Shown in pieces: positions 1 to 6,327 of a stretch of DNA of 10,564 nt (positions are counted from its first letter, which is position 1; each line of letters starts with the position of its first letter). The position numbers and the translations under genes are program-made. The stretch comes from B21-G16 sp003644825 [NCBI: Candidatus Zhuqueibacterota bacterium] (GTDB lineage: Bacteria > SM23-31 > B21-G16), in assembly GCA_003644825.1 (NCBI GenBank), contig QNDJ01000026.1, positions 1 through 10,564 of the forward strand. The letters are read 5' to 3'. The notes beneath the pieces were generated by a model that searched no databases, was not told where the DNA came from, and worked only from the letters and a program-made list of their open reading frames with translations.

Positions 1-162
1 AACAAATTCAGCCCGGGGTTCCCTGCAACTATGATAAGCATTTTCATCATAAAAATGACAGTTATAACAACAATGAAGATAACTTGAACATTCAGGGCAG
101 ATGTCTCTTCTTCCTATTTTTTTACTAATATCAATTATCGTATTACAATTATAACACCTCAT
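1..162 (-). CDS. Small zinc-ribbon-like protein (partial, C-terminus beyond window)
   Basis: Translating the minus strand from ATG at 162 gives 54 codons without a stop up to the window edge. The protein starts MRCYNCNTIIDISKKIGRRD and has cysteines at residues 3, 6, 22, 25, 31, 32, 35 and 46 plus H30, H36 and H44. The CxxC pairs 3/6 and 22/25 form a classic zinc-ribbon arrangement. A second cluster (C31/C32/C35, H36, then H44-x-C46-REP) follows. Small conserved proteins of this look occur in many bacteria as uncharacterised proteins, and I know no assigned function. It begins 2 bp after the stop of the aminotransferase, so the two are probably cotranscribed. The ribosome binding site is weak: a GGA inside the end of the upstream gene. 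Metal binding is inferred from cysteine spacing, and the rest of the protein is not visible. Confidence 0.75.
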   Translation of the reverse strand, partial: MRCYNCNTIIDISKKIGRRDICPECSSYLHCCYNCHFYDENAYHSCREPRAEFV

Positions 163-164
163 TT

Positions 165-1280
165 TCAATCCAGCTCATTTAACAGTTCATCAAGCAGGTT
201 CATTCCTGTAATGAAAACTTCTTTTTCAGGGCCATAACCAATCCTCAGGTATTTATCCATACCAAAATGGTCACCGGGAACAATAAGAACACTCTTTTCT
301 TTTCTTAATTTCTCAACAAGCACTGTAGAATTTATGTCCATATTGTATTTAATGTAAGCAATTGCACCGGCTTCAGGTTTGATATAACTGAAATTCTCTT
401 TATGGTTTTCAATCCATTCATCAAGAAACTTAATGTTGGTGTTTAATATTTTTCTTGTTCTTTCAAAGATTTTTTCTCGTTTTTCAGGTTTCAGGGCAAA
501 TCGAGCAAGATAATCACTTAATATTCCAGGAGATATTGTAACATAATCCTTATATCCCCATAACTTACCAATCATTTTTTTATTTCCGATGACCCAGCCT
601 ATCCTCAACCCCGGAAGACCATAGGCTTTTGATAAACCGTTGACCACAAAAAGTCGATCATATTTACCCCATAAAGATGAGGTTGTTACCCCATTCAATT
701 CTGAACCCTGGTATACCTCATCAGACAATATCCAGGTCCCTGCTTTATCAGCAATTTCACATATTTTTTCAATTCCTTTTTCATCTATAATGTTTCCTGT
801 TGGGTTATTTGGATTACATATCGCAATCATTTTTGTTCTTTCTGTTACCATCTTCTTTAATTCATCATAGTCAGGATTCCAGCCAAGCTCCTCTTTCAGA
901 TAAAATGGTTTAACAATTCCACCAAAACATCTGGAAATTCCCCAGATTTGCATATAATTGGGTAACATTAATATAAGTTCGTCTCCTCTGTCAATCATAC
1001 TCCAGATTGTTATAAAGTTTGCCTCTGCAGAACCATTCGTTACAATTACATTTTCAATTGAAGTCCCCGGATAAAATGAAGAAATAAGCTCACGCAGTTC
1101 CTCAGTTCCATTACTCTGAACATAACCAATGCCTGTATTCAACAAATCTTCTATATTAACATCACCATCTAATAATTCATTCAATTTCATCGGATGAACA
1201 CCACTTTCAGAAAGATTATATTTCACTATATTTTCCCATGTTGACTGCATTCTTTCCATTTTAAAAGGTTCCAATTTCAT
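165..1280 (-). CDS. PLP-dependent aminotransferase, class I/II (fold type I)
   Basis: 371 residues, a normal length for a fold-type I aminotransferase. Visible motifs: NPNNPTG at 156-162, the cofactor-contacting D187-E-V-Y190, the Schiff-base lysine K218 in SKAYGLPGLRIGW, R226, and a C-terminal YLRIGYG with R346 that should bind the substrate carboxylate. All expected PLP residues are present, so it should be active and cytoplasmic. The N-terminus (KLEPFKMER, then NLSESGVHP) resembles the broad group that includes capreomycidine synthase-like (VioD-type) aminotransferases. That is only a family resemblance, and nothing nearby suggests antibiotic synthesis, so the substrate is unknown. The start at 1280 is supported by AGGAG about 7 nt upstream. 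The stop lies 2 bp before the zinc-ribbon gene. A candidate promoter lies at 1344-1372. Confidence 0.92.
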   Translation of the reverse strand: MKLEPFKMERMQSTWENIVKYNLSESGVHPMKLNELLDGDVNIEDLLNTGIGYVQSNGTEELRELISSFYPGTSIENVIVTNGSAEANFITIWSMIDRGDELILMLPNYMQIWGISRCFGGIVKPFYLKEELGWNPDYDELKKMVTERTKMIAICNPNNPTGNIIDEKGIEKICEIADKAGTWILSDEVYQGSELNGVTTSSLWGKYDRLFVVNGLSKAYGLPGLRIGWVIGNKKMIGKLWGYKDYVTISPGILSDYLARFALKPEKREKIFERTRKILNTNIKFLDEWIENHKENFSYIKPEAGAIAYIKYNMDINSTVLVEKLRKEKSVLIVPGDHFGMDKYLRIGYGPEKEVFITGMNLLDELLNELD

Positions 1281-1299
1281 CAGGTTCTCCTCATTTTCT

Positions 1300-1332
1300 A
1301 TTAAAGTTAAGAAATTTAATAATTAAAGTTAA
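1300..1332. repeat. 11-bp direct repeat ATTAAAGTTAA, two copies 22 bp apart
   Basis: Perfect copies lie at 1300-1310 and 1322-1332, and a partial third (ATTAAAGT) lies at 1401-1408. The second copy overlaps the 10-bp palindrome AAGTTAACTT (1326-1335). A 22-bp period places both copies on the same helix face, as expected for a tandem operator. The position, between the aminotransferase start and its candidate promoter, would allow repression. The AT-rich context weakens the case. Confidence 0.35.
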
Positions 1333-1343
1333 CTTGTTAATTT

Positions 1344-1372
1344 AATTTATATTACAAATACGAATATATCAA
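1344..1372 (-). promoter_or_regulatory. Candidate sigma-70-type promoter for the aminotransferase
   Basis: On the minus strand TTGATA (1372-1367, 5 of 6 to TTGACA) is followed after exactly 17 bp by TAAATT (1349-1344, 4 of 6 to TATAAT). Transcription would start near 1337 and leave a leader of roughly 57 nt that contains two copies of an 11-bp direct repeat. The spacer is very AT-rich, so chance matches are likely. Confidence 0.35.
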
Positions 1373-1402
1373 TAATATTTTTTATTTATTAATCTGCTTT
1401 AT

Positions 1403-1429
1403 TAAAGTCTATTTTCATATTTCCGATTA
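1403..1429 (+). promoter_or_regulatory. Sigma-28 (FliA-type) flagellar promoter upstream of fliD
   Basis: TAAA (1403-1406) is followed by exactly 15 bp and then TCCGATTA (1422-1429). The textbook sigma-28 consensus is TAAA-N15-GCCGATAA, so the match is 4 of 4 in the -35 and 6 of 8 in the -10 box with ideal spacing. Transcription would start near 1436 with a leader of about 58 nt to the fliD start. The match sits directly upstream of a flagellar gene and reads in the right direction, which makes chance unlikely. No sigma-28 gene is in the window. Confidence 0.65.
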
Positions 1430-1462
1430 TTCTAACAGGAAGATAGTTAAAGAAATGGATTT

Positions 1463-1486
1463 CACAGAAACGGAAGTTAATCTGTG
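1463..1486 (+). promoter_or_regulatory. Inverted repeat in the fliD leader
   Basis: CACAGA (1463-1468) and TCTGTG (1481-1486) are perfect inverted repeats around a 12-nt loop. The loop contains GGAAG, the only Shine-Dalgarno-like string near the start, but it lies about 18 nt from the ATG, too far for normal use. The repeat could be a leader hairpin affecting translation, a protein site, or chance. Confidence 0.3.
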
Positions 1487-1494
1487 TATAAAAT

Positions 1495-2955
1495 ATGGCT
1501 GGAATATCTTCCATCAATACTCATCCAAGTATAGATACTCTGGTTTCCCAGTTTTTAGCACCTGATAGAAGACCCATTCAGGAACTCGAACAAACAAAAT
1601 CAGACCTTAAGAAAAAAGAATCCGTTTTTAATGACCTAAAAACAAAACTTAAGGAATTTAATGATAAAGTTGAAGAATTTATCACCATAAGTGTTAATAA
1701 TAAACTCAAAGCAAAAAAAGCTGATATAAGTAATAGTAAATATTTTACAGTTGAAACTACTGATGAAGCAAAAAATGGTGTTAATTCAATTTTCATTCAA
1801 AATTTAGCATCGTATGATGCAGCTGTAAGTAATCGATTAGAAAAAGAAGATGTCTCGGTTATTTCACCCGGAAGTTACCAATTTTCCATCAGTATTGGTT
1901 CAGATGAATTCACATCAATCTCTTTTAATGTAGAGGAAAATGACACCAATGAAACTGTCCTGAATAAAATTGCAGATGCTATAAATAACTCCGGGTTAAA
2001 GTTAAATGCAAACATCATAAATGATACAACCTCCAGTGTAAGGCTATCAATTAAAAGTGAAGAAACCGGCTCCGAAAATGCAATTAATCTAAAAAATGAA
2101 GGAGATAATGATATTCTTAATATCCTCGGATTTCTTGATACAAATGGAGAAAGAAAAGAAGCTTCTGGAACCAATGGTGGATTCGTTATACTGAACCAGG
2201 ATGACCTTAACGCAAAGATAAAAGTAGATGGTATTGATATTGTCAGTCAATCCAATAGAATTGAAAATGTCATCAAGGGTGTTATAATCAACCTGCATTC
2301 TTCACAACAGGATGGAGAAACACCTCTAAGGCTTACCATCTCTACTGATGTTGATACTGTAAAGAAAGAAATAAAAGAATTTATCGATAAATATAATGAA
2401 ATAATAAATTATATAACCGAGAAATCTAAAATTGATATTGAATCCAATAAAAGAGGATACCTAGCAGGTGAACCAACATATTCTCAATTAAAATTCAAAC
2501 TTCGATGGTTAATATCAGGACCTGTTGAGGGTGTTAAAGAGGGAAATCCATCACTTCTATCTGAAATCGGAATTAAAATGAATAAAGACGGCACCCTGAA
2601 AATCTCCGACGACGAAAAATTAACAGAAGCTATTGAAAATAACAATGAAGCTGTTTCAGACCTTTTCAACCTGGAAAACGGTATCGGTAATAGGGTAAAT
2701 AACCTGTTGGAAAGTTTCGTCAGAACAGGTGGTATTGTCGATACAAGTAAAAAAATGATCTCTCAACGAATAGATAATATAGATAAAAGAATCGACAGTA
2801 TTGAACAGCATTTAAGGATTAAAGAAGAAGACCTGAGAAGAAAATTTATTAATCTTCAAAAAACCCTCAGTATGTTAAATTCCCAACAAGCTATAATCAG
2901 TAAAAGTATGTTTAATTATATGACTCCTTATTCATCTCAGGGATATTTCTATTAA
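1495..2955 (+). CDS. fliD: Flagellar filament capping protein FliD (HAP2)
   Basis: 486 residues. FliD forms the cap at the tip of the growing flagellum and guides flagellin subunits into the filament outside the cell. The N-terminal region matches the FliD_N family (SIDTLVSQFLAPDRRPIQEL at 12-31, then a heptad-rich coiled coil to about residue 65). The variable middle, 85-285, is beta-rich and surface exposed. The FliD_C region has the usual marks: FIDKYNEIINYI (296-307), SEIGIKMNKDGTLKIS (356-371), NNNEAVSDLF (382-391), a GI followed by a long coiled coil (420-465), and the end LNSQQAIISKSM. There is no signal peptide, as expected for a substrate of the flagellar type III export apparatus. 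A stop codon lies two codons upstream, so ATG 1495 is the first possible ATG, although no Shine-Dalgarno sequence is adjacent. It stands apart from other flagellar genes here. FliS and flagellin are not seen. Confidence 0.93.
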   Translation: MAGISSINTHPSIDTLVSQFLAPDRRPIQELEQTKSDLKKKESVFNDLKTKLKEFNDKVEEFITISVNNKLKAKKADISNSKYFTVETTDEAKNGVNSIFIQNLASYDAAVSNRLEKEDVSVISPGSYQFSISIGSDEFTSISFNVEENDTNETVLNKIADAINNSGLKLNANIINDTTSSVRLSIKSEETGSENAINLKNEGDNDILNILGFLDTNGERKEASGTNGGFVILNQDDLNAKIKVDGIDIVSQSNRIENVIKGVIINLHSSQQDGETPLRLTISTDVDTVKKEIKEFIDKYNEIINYITEKSKIDIESNKRGYLAGEPTYSQLKFKLRWLISGPVEGVKEGNPSLLSEIGIKMNKDGTLKISDDEKLTEAIENNNEAVSDLFNLENGIGNRVNNLLESFVRTGGIVDTSKKMISQRIDNIDKRIDSIEQHLRIKEEDLRRKFINLQKTLSMLNSQQAIISKSMFNYMTPYSSQGYFY

Positions 2956-3017
2956 TTTCATTACTCAAACTCCTGAATTTTTCATTCCAAAAGATAAACA
3001 TACCTATCTTAAATTAA

Positions 3018-3046
3018 TTGATTCTTGATTTTTAAATTAATAGAAT
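3018..3046 (+). promoter_or_regulatory. Candidate sigma-70-type promoter for the DUF362 operon
   Basis: TTGATT (3018-3023, 4 of 6) and TAGAAT (3041-3046, 5 of 6 to TATAAT) are separated by exactly 17 bp. This gives a leader of about 20 nt to the ATG at 3075. Two copies of TTAAATTAA (3009-3017 and 3032-3040) lie immediately upstream of the -35 and -10 boxes, about 23 bp apart, and could bind a regulator. No convincing fliD terminator is visible in 2956-3017. Confidence 0.45.
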
Positions 3047-3074
3047 ATATATTAACTAAAAACCGGGCTTCTAT

Positions 3075-4208
3075 ATGGCGAAAGTAAGCATTGTTAACAC
3101 TTATAGTACCAGTATAAGAGATTGTCTTAACAGGTCTGTTGAGCTCATAGGTGGCTGGGATAGATTTGTAAAAAGAGGAGATAGAGTCTTAATAAAACCA
3201 AATATCTTTATTAAAGGAGATTATCGGTCAGGAAAGATTACACATCCGGAACTTATTTTATCAGTATGTAAAGCCCTCTGGGAGATTGGAGCAAAAGTTT
3301 TCATCTGTGAAAGAACTAATAACATCTATGAAAATCTTAAAGATTACCCTGAAATTTTAAAATATGCTCGGATAATTAGCCTTGAGGAATTACCCTGTAA
3401 GAATACAACATTAAAAAATGCTATTTCGTTAAAAATATCTTTACCAATACCTGAAATAATTAATGACTGTGATGTATTTATAAATATGCCATCTATCAGG
3501 ACTCATGCTCTCACAAAAATTTCTAACAGTTTAAAAAATATAATGGGAATTTTACCGGATACTGCTGCTTTTCACCTTCACCAGTGTGGATTGCACCGCT
3601 CAATTGTTGAATTGAACCAGTATAGAAAAAGTGACCTAATAATTTATGATGGAACATATTCACTTCAGGGTGATTTCCCGCCCTTTGGTGAGCCCCTTAA
3701 AAGTAATATAATTATATCAGGAGATAATCCAGTAGCCGTTGACGCCGTTACAGCAAAAGTAATAGGGTTTGAACCGGAAGAGGTTAAGCATATAAAAATT
3801 GCTTTTAAACAGGGGCTCGGGCCAATATCGTTGAAAGAAATTAAATTATACGGTGAATCAATTGAAACCATTAAAAAGACAGTTAAGTTTAAAAAAGCCA
3901 TATCAAATATAGATAACCTTAAAGATAAATTCATTTTTTATACTGGTGGTATATGTATGGATTGCATACCGTCAGCAGCTTCAGGTTTGATAGCTACACT
4001 GGAACAAAAATGGATAAAAAATATAGATACCCGGGATATTGCTATTGTTATCGGTTCCTCTGGAGAATTACCAGTAATTAATGAAAAAAACATTATTTTA
4101 TTCGGAAATTGTACCTACCCTTACATAGATATAGGGAATTACATCCCCGGGTGTCCACCACAGGCAACTATGATATTTGAAGAAATTAAAAAATTATGTT
4201 CAAATTAA
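3075..4208 (+). CDS. DUF362 domain protein with C-terminal cysteine set
   Basis: 377 residues. The DUF362 core covers about residues 1-260: KPN (41-43) after a VLIKPN strand, THALTKISNSLKNIMGILP (143-161), and SGDNPVAVDAV (215-225), all hallmark motifs. DUF362 proteins often carry a ferredoxin domain, which this one lacks. Instead residues 285-377 hold C294-x2-C297 and C346-x13-C360 followed by PPQA. The GCPP string recalls a cluster-ligand motif of the NADH dehydrogenase 20 kDa and hydrogenase small subunits. A [4Fe-4S] cluster is therefore plausible but is inference. No signal peptide or membrane segment is seen, so it should be cytoplasmic. The biochemical role of this form is unknown to me. 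There is no clear Shine-Dalgarno sequence before the ATG. The next gene starts 19 nt after the stop, which suggests an operon. Confidence 0.85.
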   Translation: MAKVSIVNTYSTSIRDCLNRSVELIGGWDRFVKRGDRVLIKPNIFIKGDYRSGKITHPELILSVCKALWEIGAKVFICERTNNIYENLKDYPEILKYARIISLEELPCKNTTLKNAISLKISLPIPEIINDCDVFINMPSIRTHALTKISNSLKNIMGILPDTAAFHLHQCGLHRSIVELNQYRKSDLIIYDGTYSLQGDFPPFGEPLKSNIIISGDNPVAVDAVTAKVIGFEPEEVKHIKIAFKQGLGPISLKEIKLYGESIETIKKTVKFKKAISNIDNLKDKFIFYTGGICMDCIPSAASGLIATLEQKWIKNIDTRDIAIVIGSSGELPVINEKNIILFGNCTYPYIDIGNYIPGCPPQATMIFEEIKKLCSN

Positions 4209-4215
4209 CAAAAAT

Positions 4216-4219
4216 GAGG
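4216..4219 (+). promoter_or_regulatory. Ribosome binding site that decides the start of the TPR lipoprotein
   Basis: GAGG lies 8 nt before ATG 4228. An earlier in-frame ATG at 4177 lies inside the DUF362 gene, has no such site, and would add 17 charged residues ahead of the signal peptide. The 4228 start is therefore preferred. Confidence 0.7.
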
Positions 4220-4227
4220 TATTAGTT

Positions 4228-4956
4228 ATGTGCAAAAGGGTCATATCATTACTTCTATCTTTTTTTCTAATTTCTATGATTGTAGTGTGTGGGATTAAAA
4301 AAGAAGCAAAACTGCATAATAACAAGGGTGTAAAATATTTCAGAGACGGTGAAATCAGTAAAGCAATTAGTGAATTTAAGAAAGCAATTGAGATTAGCCC
4401 AAAATTTGCTGAAGCACATTACAATCTTGGGAATGTTTATTCAAAAATTGACAGTATTGATGATGCTATGGCTTGCTGGCAAAAAACTATAGAACTGGAT
4501 AAAACTAACGCTACTGCTGTAATGTACATAGGGTTAGCCCATTTTAAGAAAGGAGAATTGGACTCGGCACTCTACTACTATGAAAAAGCGATTACTATGG
4601 ATGAAAACTTAAAAAATCTGAGTAATCCACTTAGAGATACATATTTTCAGAAAAAGAGGGAAGAGAAAGCTATAGCAGAAGGTAAAATGTGGGCAAGGCA
4701 GATAGTTGTAAAAACAAGAAGGGAAGCCCTGAGAATTATTAAGCAACTGGATCAGGGGGCTGATTTTGCTGACCTTGCCATAAAATACTCTATTGATACA
4801 AAAACAAATAAACACGGAGGCGATCTCGGATTCTTCTTTGAAAACCAGAAAAGTAAATTCATAGTAGAAAATGTAAAAAAACTTAAAAAAGGTGAATACT
4901 CTAAAAAACCGATTAAATCAGACCAGGGTTATGTTATATTTTTAAGATTAAATTAA
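4228..4956 (+). CDS. Putative lipoprotein with three TPRs and a parvulin-like domain lacking the usual histidines
   Basis: 242 residues from ATG 4228. Residues 1-20 are a signal peptide (MCKR, then a hydrophobic stretch) ending at C21, the likely lipidated cysteine. The lipobox I-V-V-C is atypical, because position -1 is normally G, A or S. G22 follows, so there is no Asp +2 inner-membrane retention signal. Three tetratricopeptide repeats span roughly 28-61, 62-95 and 96-129. After a charged linker, residues 152-242 match the SurA/PpiC parvulin family: ARQIVVKT, GADFADLAIKYSID, GGDLGFF, and the end GYVIFLRLN. In active parvulins these ends normally read ARHI and GYHI. Here Q158 and V236 replace both histidines, so catalysis is doubtful and a chaperone or scaffold role in the envelope is more likely. 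It probably shares an operon with the DUF362 gene. Confidence 0.82.
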   Translation: MCKRVISLLLSFFLISMIVVCGIKKEAKLHNNKGVKYFRDGEISKAISEFKKAIEISPKFAEAHYNLGNVYSKIDSIDDAMACWQKTIELDKTNATAVMYIGLAHFKKGELDSALYYYEKAITMDENLKNLSNPLRDTYFQKKREEKAIAEGKMWARQIVVKTRREALRIIKQLDQGADFADLAIKYSIDTKTNKHGGDLGFFFENQKSKFIVENVKKLKKGEYSKKPIKSDQGYVIFLRLN

Positions 4957-4979
4957 ACTTGTAAATCTCTATTAATTAC

Positions 4980-5111
4980 AAAAGGGGCTGTCTAAAAAGA
5001 GCAGGTCTGTCCTCGTCATTCCGGGTAAGAAAACAGAATAATTTTCTTGATAACATTGATTTACCTATCCTCTACAATAACAGAAAATTAACTTTTTAGA
5101 CAATCCCTTTT
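4980..5111. mobile_element. MITE-like element with 20-bp terminal inverted repeats
   Basis: AAAAGGGGCTGTCTAAAAAG (4980-4999) and CTTTTTAGACAATCCCTTTT (5092-5111) are inverted repeats matching at 18 of 20 positions around 92 bp without coding capacity. The GGG-CTGTCTAAAAAG style of end resembles the ends of several DDE-type insertion sequences, so a non-autonomous derivative (MITE) is the best reading. AATTA occurs close to both outer edges (4974-4978 and 5112-5116). It is flush on the right but one base off on the left, so a target duplication is only suggested. The element fills most of the 166-bp gap between the TPR lipoprotein and lpxB. As RNA it could fold into a long imperfect hairpin and affect readthrough. 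No transposase is present in the window. Confidence 0.6.
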
Positions 5112-5122
5112 AATTATAATTT

Positions 5123-6283
5123 ATGAAAGACTCGGGAAAAAATATCCTCATTATTGCAGGTGAACCATCAGGAGACCTTCTGGGTGCGCCCCTTATAAGT
5201 GCTTTAAAAAAGTTAAACGAAAACATCGAGATTTACGGTATCGGTGGTAATTTAATGATAAATGAAGGATTGAAAAATATCTTTCATATAGACCAGCTTT
5301 CCATAATGGGGATTACTGAAATTATCAGAAAAATACCTTTTATGATGAAAGTGTTTATTAGAATGAAAAAAGAAATAGCTATGAGAAAACCTGATATCAT
5401 AGTATTAATTGATTACCCGGGTTTTAACCTGAGGTTCGCAAAAATTGCAAAAAAAAAAGGATTTAAAGTATTTTACTATGTTTCACCACAGATATGGGCA
5501 TGGAGAAAAAAAAGAATAAAATCAATCGCAAAATATGTGGACACAATGGCTGTTGTATTCAAGTTCGAAGAGGATATTTATAAAAAAGAAAAAATAAATG
5601 CTGAGTTCGTATCACATCCTGCCCTGGAAAGAATAAAAATAAATCTTTCAAAAGAAGAATTCCTATCTAAATACAAAATCAGACATTCCGCTCCCGTTAT
5701 TGGATTATTACCTGGAAGTAGAAAACAGGAAGTTATGAAAATTTTTCCGATAATGATAGAGGCTGTAGATAAAATAAAAAAAAAATTGGGCAACTTACAG
5801 GTTGTTGTTGGTAATCATCCTTCTCTGGAAAAATCTTTATACGAATATTACATTAAAGATTCCACTGATATATTTCTGACAGGAGAAGATATTTATGAAT
5901 CTATAAAGTATTCAGACTTTTTGATTATTTCATCAGGGACTGCAACAATTGAGTCTGCAATTCTTGAAACACCGATGCTTATTGTTTACAGAGTTTCCCC
6001 GATAACTTATTATCTGGGGAAATATCTTGTTAAATTGCCTTACATCGGTATGGTTAATATTCTCGCCGGTAAAATGATAGTTCCCGAGTTGATTCAAAAA
6101 AGATTTAATTCAGAATCCGTGGCTGAAACTGTCATTGATTTTCTCAACAATCCTGATAAAATTAACAATATGAAAGAAGAATTACGGAAAGTGAAAAGCT
6201 CACTTGGCGACGGCAGTGCATCAACCAGAACTGCAGAATTAATCCTTAAAGAAATAGAAAAAAATGAAAAACTATACTCATAA
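5123..6283 (+). CDS. lpxB: Lipid-A-disaccharide synthase LpxB
   Basis: 386 residues, typical for LpxB. This family GT19 glycosyltransferase joins UDP-2,3-diacylglucosamine and lipid X to give the lipid A disaccharide at the inner face of the inner membrane. Motifs: AGEPSGD (12-18), IDYPGFNLR (96-104, including the conserved D97), SPQIWAWR (121-128), FVSHPALER (162-170, where many homologues have G instead of S164), LPGSRKQEV (196-204), the nucleotide-binding SGTATIESAI (271-280), and the run NILAGKMIVPELIQ (312-325). All regions are intact, so it should be active. In-frame TAA at 5117 makes ATG 5123 the first possible ATG, but there is no Shine-Dalgarno sequence. The MITE-like element ends 11 nt before the start. 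Other lpx genes are not in the window. anmK follows after 44 nt. Confidence 0.95.
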   Translation: MKDSGKNILIIAGEPSGDLLGAPLISALKKLNENIEIYGIGGNLMINEGLKNIFHIDQLSIMGITEIIRKIPFMMKVFIRMKKEIAMRKPDIIVLIDYPGFNLRFAKIAKKKGFKVFYYVSPQIWAWRKKRIKSIAKYVDTMAVVFKFEEDIYKKEKINAEFVSHPALERIKINLSKEEFLSKYKIRHSAPVIGLLPGSRKQEVMKIFPIMIEAVDKIKKKLGNLQVVVGNHPSLEKSLYEYYIKDSTDIFLTGEDIYESIKYSDFLIISSGTATIESAILETPMLIVYRVSPITYYLGKYLVKLPYIGMVNILAGKMIVPELIQKRFNSESVAETVIDFLNNPDKINNMKEELRKVKSSLGDGSASTRTAELILKEIEKNEKLYS

Positions 6284-6327
6284 TTTTACATAAAATGCTT
6301 TCTCCTTGAATATAAAAGAGATAATAA

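Noticed and set aside
640-870. 76-residue open frame on the plus strand inside the aminotransferase gene
   Set aside because: It lies opposite a well-supported gene, matches no family and has no ribosome binding site.
1455-1565. Short upstream reading frame (36 codons, MDFTETEVN...) overlapping the fliD start
   Set aside because: It overlaps fliD in another frame, lacks a properly spaced ribosome site, and has no recognisable protein features.
2956-3017. Terminator after fliD
   Set aside because: No stable stem followed by a T-run could be found in this AT-rich spacer.
4177-4227. Longer start for the TPR lipoprotein
   Set aside because: It would bury the signal peptide behind 17 charged or polar residues, overlap the DUF362 gene and lack a ribosome site, while ATG 4228 has GAGG at 8 nt.
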